A stretch of 64,000 bases of DNA, taken from Saccharopolyspora sp. NFXS83 (lineage in GTDB: Bacteria > Actinomycetota > Actinomycetes > Mycobacteriales > Pseudonocardiaceae). The notes beneath the pieces were generated by a model. That model had not been told where the DNA came from, ran no database searches, and saw nothing but the letters and a program-made list of their open reading frames with translations. The stretch spans positions 124,001 through 188,000 of the forward strand of contig NZ_JAPFGB010000009.1 of NCBI RefSeq assembly GCF_026241095.1, in the 5' to 3' direction. Positions 62,667 through 64,000 of this stretch are shown piece by piece; position 1 is the stretch's first letter; each line of letters starts with the position of its first letter. A program made the translations under genes and the position numbers.

Positions 62667-64000
62667 TCAGGTGGCGGCGTTGAGGCGGGTGAGGGCGCCG
62701 CGGACGACCTGCGGGTCGTAGGTCGTCCAGAACGGCGGCAGCGACGCGCGCAGGAATCCGCCGTACCGGGCGGTGGCCAGCCGCGGGTCGAGCACGGCGA
62801 TCACGCCGCGATCGTTCGAGGACCGCAGCAGCCGCCCGGCGCCTTGGGCGAGCAGCAGCGCGGCGTGCGTGCCCGCGACGGTGAGGAAGCCGTTGCCGCC
62901 GTGCGCCGACACGGCCTTCTGCCGCGCCGAGGCCAGCGGATCGTCGGGCCGGGGGAACGGGATCCGATCCATGATCACGAGTTGCAGCGACTCGCCCGGC
63001 ACGTCCACGCCCTGCCACAGCGAGAGCGTCCCGAACAGCGAGGTCTCCGGATCGGCCGCGAACTTGCCGACGAGCTGAGCGGTGTTGTCCTCGCCTTGGC
63101 ACAGCACGGGGGTCTTGAGCCGTTCCCGCAGCTCCTCCGCGGCTTGCCGCGCGGCGCGCATCGAGGAGAACAGCCCGAGCGTGCGCCCACCGGCGGATTC
63201 GACGAGTTCGGTGAGTTCGTCGAGGTATTCGGGCGGCAGCCCGTCCCGCCCCGGCTGCGGCAGGTGCCGGGCGATGTAGAGGATGCCGCTGCGCTGGTGC
63301 TCGAACGGCGAGCCGACGTCGAGCCCGGTCCACTTCGGCCCGCCGGTGTCCGACGGGGGTTCCTTGCCGCTGGCCATGTCGGCGGCGGGAGCGGCCTTGC
63401 GCTCCGGCGGCAGCCCCCATTGCCGGGCGAGCGTGTCGAAGGAACCGCCGAGCGCCAGCGTCGCCGAGGTCAGCACCGTGGTGCGCTGCCCGAACAGCCG
63501 CTCGCGCAGCAGTCCGCCGACGCCGAGCGGCGCGACCTTCACCGTCGGCGGCCGGTTCGGTTCGCTGCTGATCCACACCACGTCGCGGCGTTGCCCTTCG
63601 GGCTCGTCGAACGCGTCGAGCAGCCGGACGGCGTTGTCGTGGAGTTCTTCGGTGAGCGCGAGGGCGAGTTTCCGGGCGCTGCTGCCTTCGGGGTCTTCCT
63701 TGCGCTCCGGACCGAGCGCGGTCATGCACGCGGCGGACGCGTCGCGCAGCGCGGTGAGCGAGCCGCCGAGCGCCTGCGGCATCTCTTCGAGCCGTTGCGG
63801 GCGGGCGTCCTGGAGGACGAGTTCGATGCCTTCGGCGGCTTCGTCGAGCCGGTCGGCGATGCTCTGGTCGATGGCCCGGCCGCAGCGCCGCGCGGCGAGT
63901 TTCGCCTGGTTCGCGGACAGTTCCCCGGTCGCGGCGGAGGTGACCCGGTCGACGAGGTCGTGCGCCTCGTCGATCATGACCACGTCGTGCTCGGGCAGCA
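62667..64000 (-). CDS. DinG-type ATP-dependent DNA helicase, partial
   Basis: The 3' part (about 440 residues) of an XPD/DinG-family superfamily 2 helicase; the gene continues past the window edge. The DEAH box appears near the edge (MIDEAHDLV). Later motifs are VLTSATLALGG (motif III), LGLFSSMRAA (motif IV), LFGTLSLWQGVDVPGESLQLV (motif V) and QGAGRLLRS (motif VI). These enzymes unwind damaged or RNA-containing DNA. The iron-sulfur cysteines, if any, would be upstream and cannot be checked. Confidence 0.92.
   Translation of the reverse strand, partial: LPEHDVVMIDEAHDLVDRVTSAATGELSANQAKLAARRCGRAIDQSIADRLDEAAEGIELVLQDARPQRLEEMPQALGGSLTALRDASAACMTALGPERKEDPEGSSARKLALALTEELHDNAVRLLDAFDEPEGQRRDVVWISSEPNRPPTVKVAPLGVGGLLRERLFGQRTTVLTSATLALGGSFDTLARQWGLPPERKAAPAADMASGKEPPSDTGGPKWTGLDVGSPFEHQRSGILYIARHLPQPGRDGLPPEYLDELTELVESAGGRTLGLFSSMRAARQAAEELRERLKTPVLCQGEDNTAQLVGKFAADPETSLFGTLSLWQGVDVPGESLQLVIMDRIPFPRPDDPLASARQKAVSAHGGNGFLTVAGTHAALLLAQGAGRLLRSSNDRGVIAVLDPRLATARYGGFLRASLPPFWTTYDPQVVRGALTRLNAAT

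Overview
This is a GC-rich actinobacterial chromosome segment. Dense short operons, stop/start overlaps of the ATGA, GTGA and TTGA type, frequent GTG and TTG starts, F420-type LLM and Ddn-like enzymes, an S-adenosyl methyltransferase of the DUF574 type and the adjacent pair ctaD-serB all fit Actinomycetia. A Pseudonocardiales member (Saccharopolyspora-like) is my best guess, not proven. There is no rRNA or tRNA gene, CRISPR array, intact transposase or phage module. Nearly all of the window is ordinary chromosome with accessory patches.

Layout. 0-7 kb: a beta-lactamase-fold serine hydrolase, two small exported proteins, and a NarL-type two-component system divergent from a MacB-type ABC transporter. 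7-11.3 kb: a MarR-led redox cluster (frameshifted pirin, LLM monooxygenase, FMN reductase, GNAT, AhpD-like protein). 11.3-13.2 kb: a scar with truncated duplicates of the AhpD-like, LysR and ankyrin genes around an unknown gene. 13.2-17.4 kb: LysR/EamA pair, ankyrin protein, catalase and its Fur-type regulator. 17.6-20.1 kb: a four-gene DNA alkylation repair operon (stand-alone Ada metal domain, AlkB, Tag, AlkA). 20-25 kb: excalibur membrane protein, XRE-cupin regulator with a divergent methyltransferase, secreted small proteins.

25.2-29.6 kb is the most unusual region. A membrane M50-type metalloprotease with a PqqD-like N-terminal region lies next to two small glycine-rich proteins that share the same leader motif (RVEFLPAR-S/T-VMT) at exactly residues 17-28. 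A large secreted glycine-rich protein with RTX-like GDD motifs sits between them. I read this as a candidate uncharacterised leader-guided peptide maturation/export or surface-fibre system.

30-43.4 kb: a P450 next to CoxM/CoxS-type subunits without a CoxL, a DUF574 methyltransferase, xylulokinase, a divergent cupredoxin-lipoprotein/membrane protein locus, and a succinate dehydrogenase/fumarate reductase operon. 44-52.6 kb: secreted subtilase, VanZ-like protein, SDR, DUF305 lipoprotein, ctaD, serB and an SRPBCC protein. 52.8-57.9 kb: a second P450, a Pth2-like protein, TetR, Ddn-like and LLM F420-type genes. 57.9-62.2 kb: a biotin-uptake operon (bioY, acyl ligase, thiolase, bioM, bioN) with a thiolase lacking its second catalytic cysteine. 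The window ends inside a DinG-type helicase gene.

Across 20-63 kb there are 15 copies of a roughly 50-bp nested-palindrome element (arm GTGAACGGACCGTTCGTCC). They are always intergenic, often in groups of two or three at about 95-120 bp spacing, and at least 13 point the same way on the plus strand whatever the direction of the neighbouring genes.
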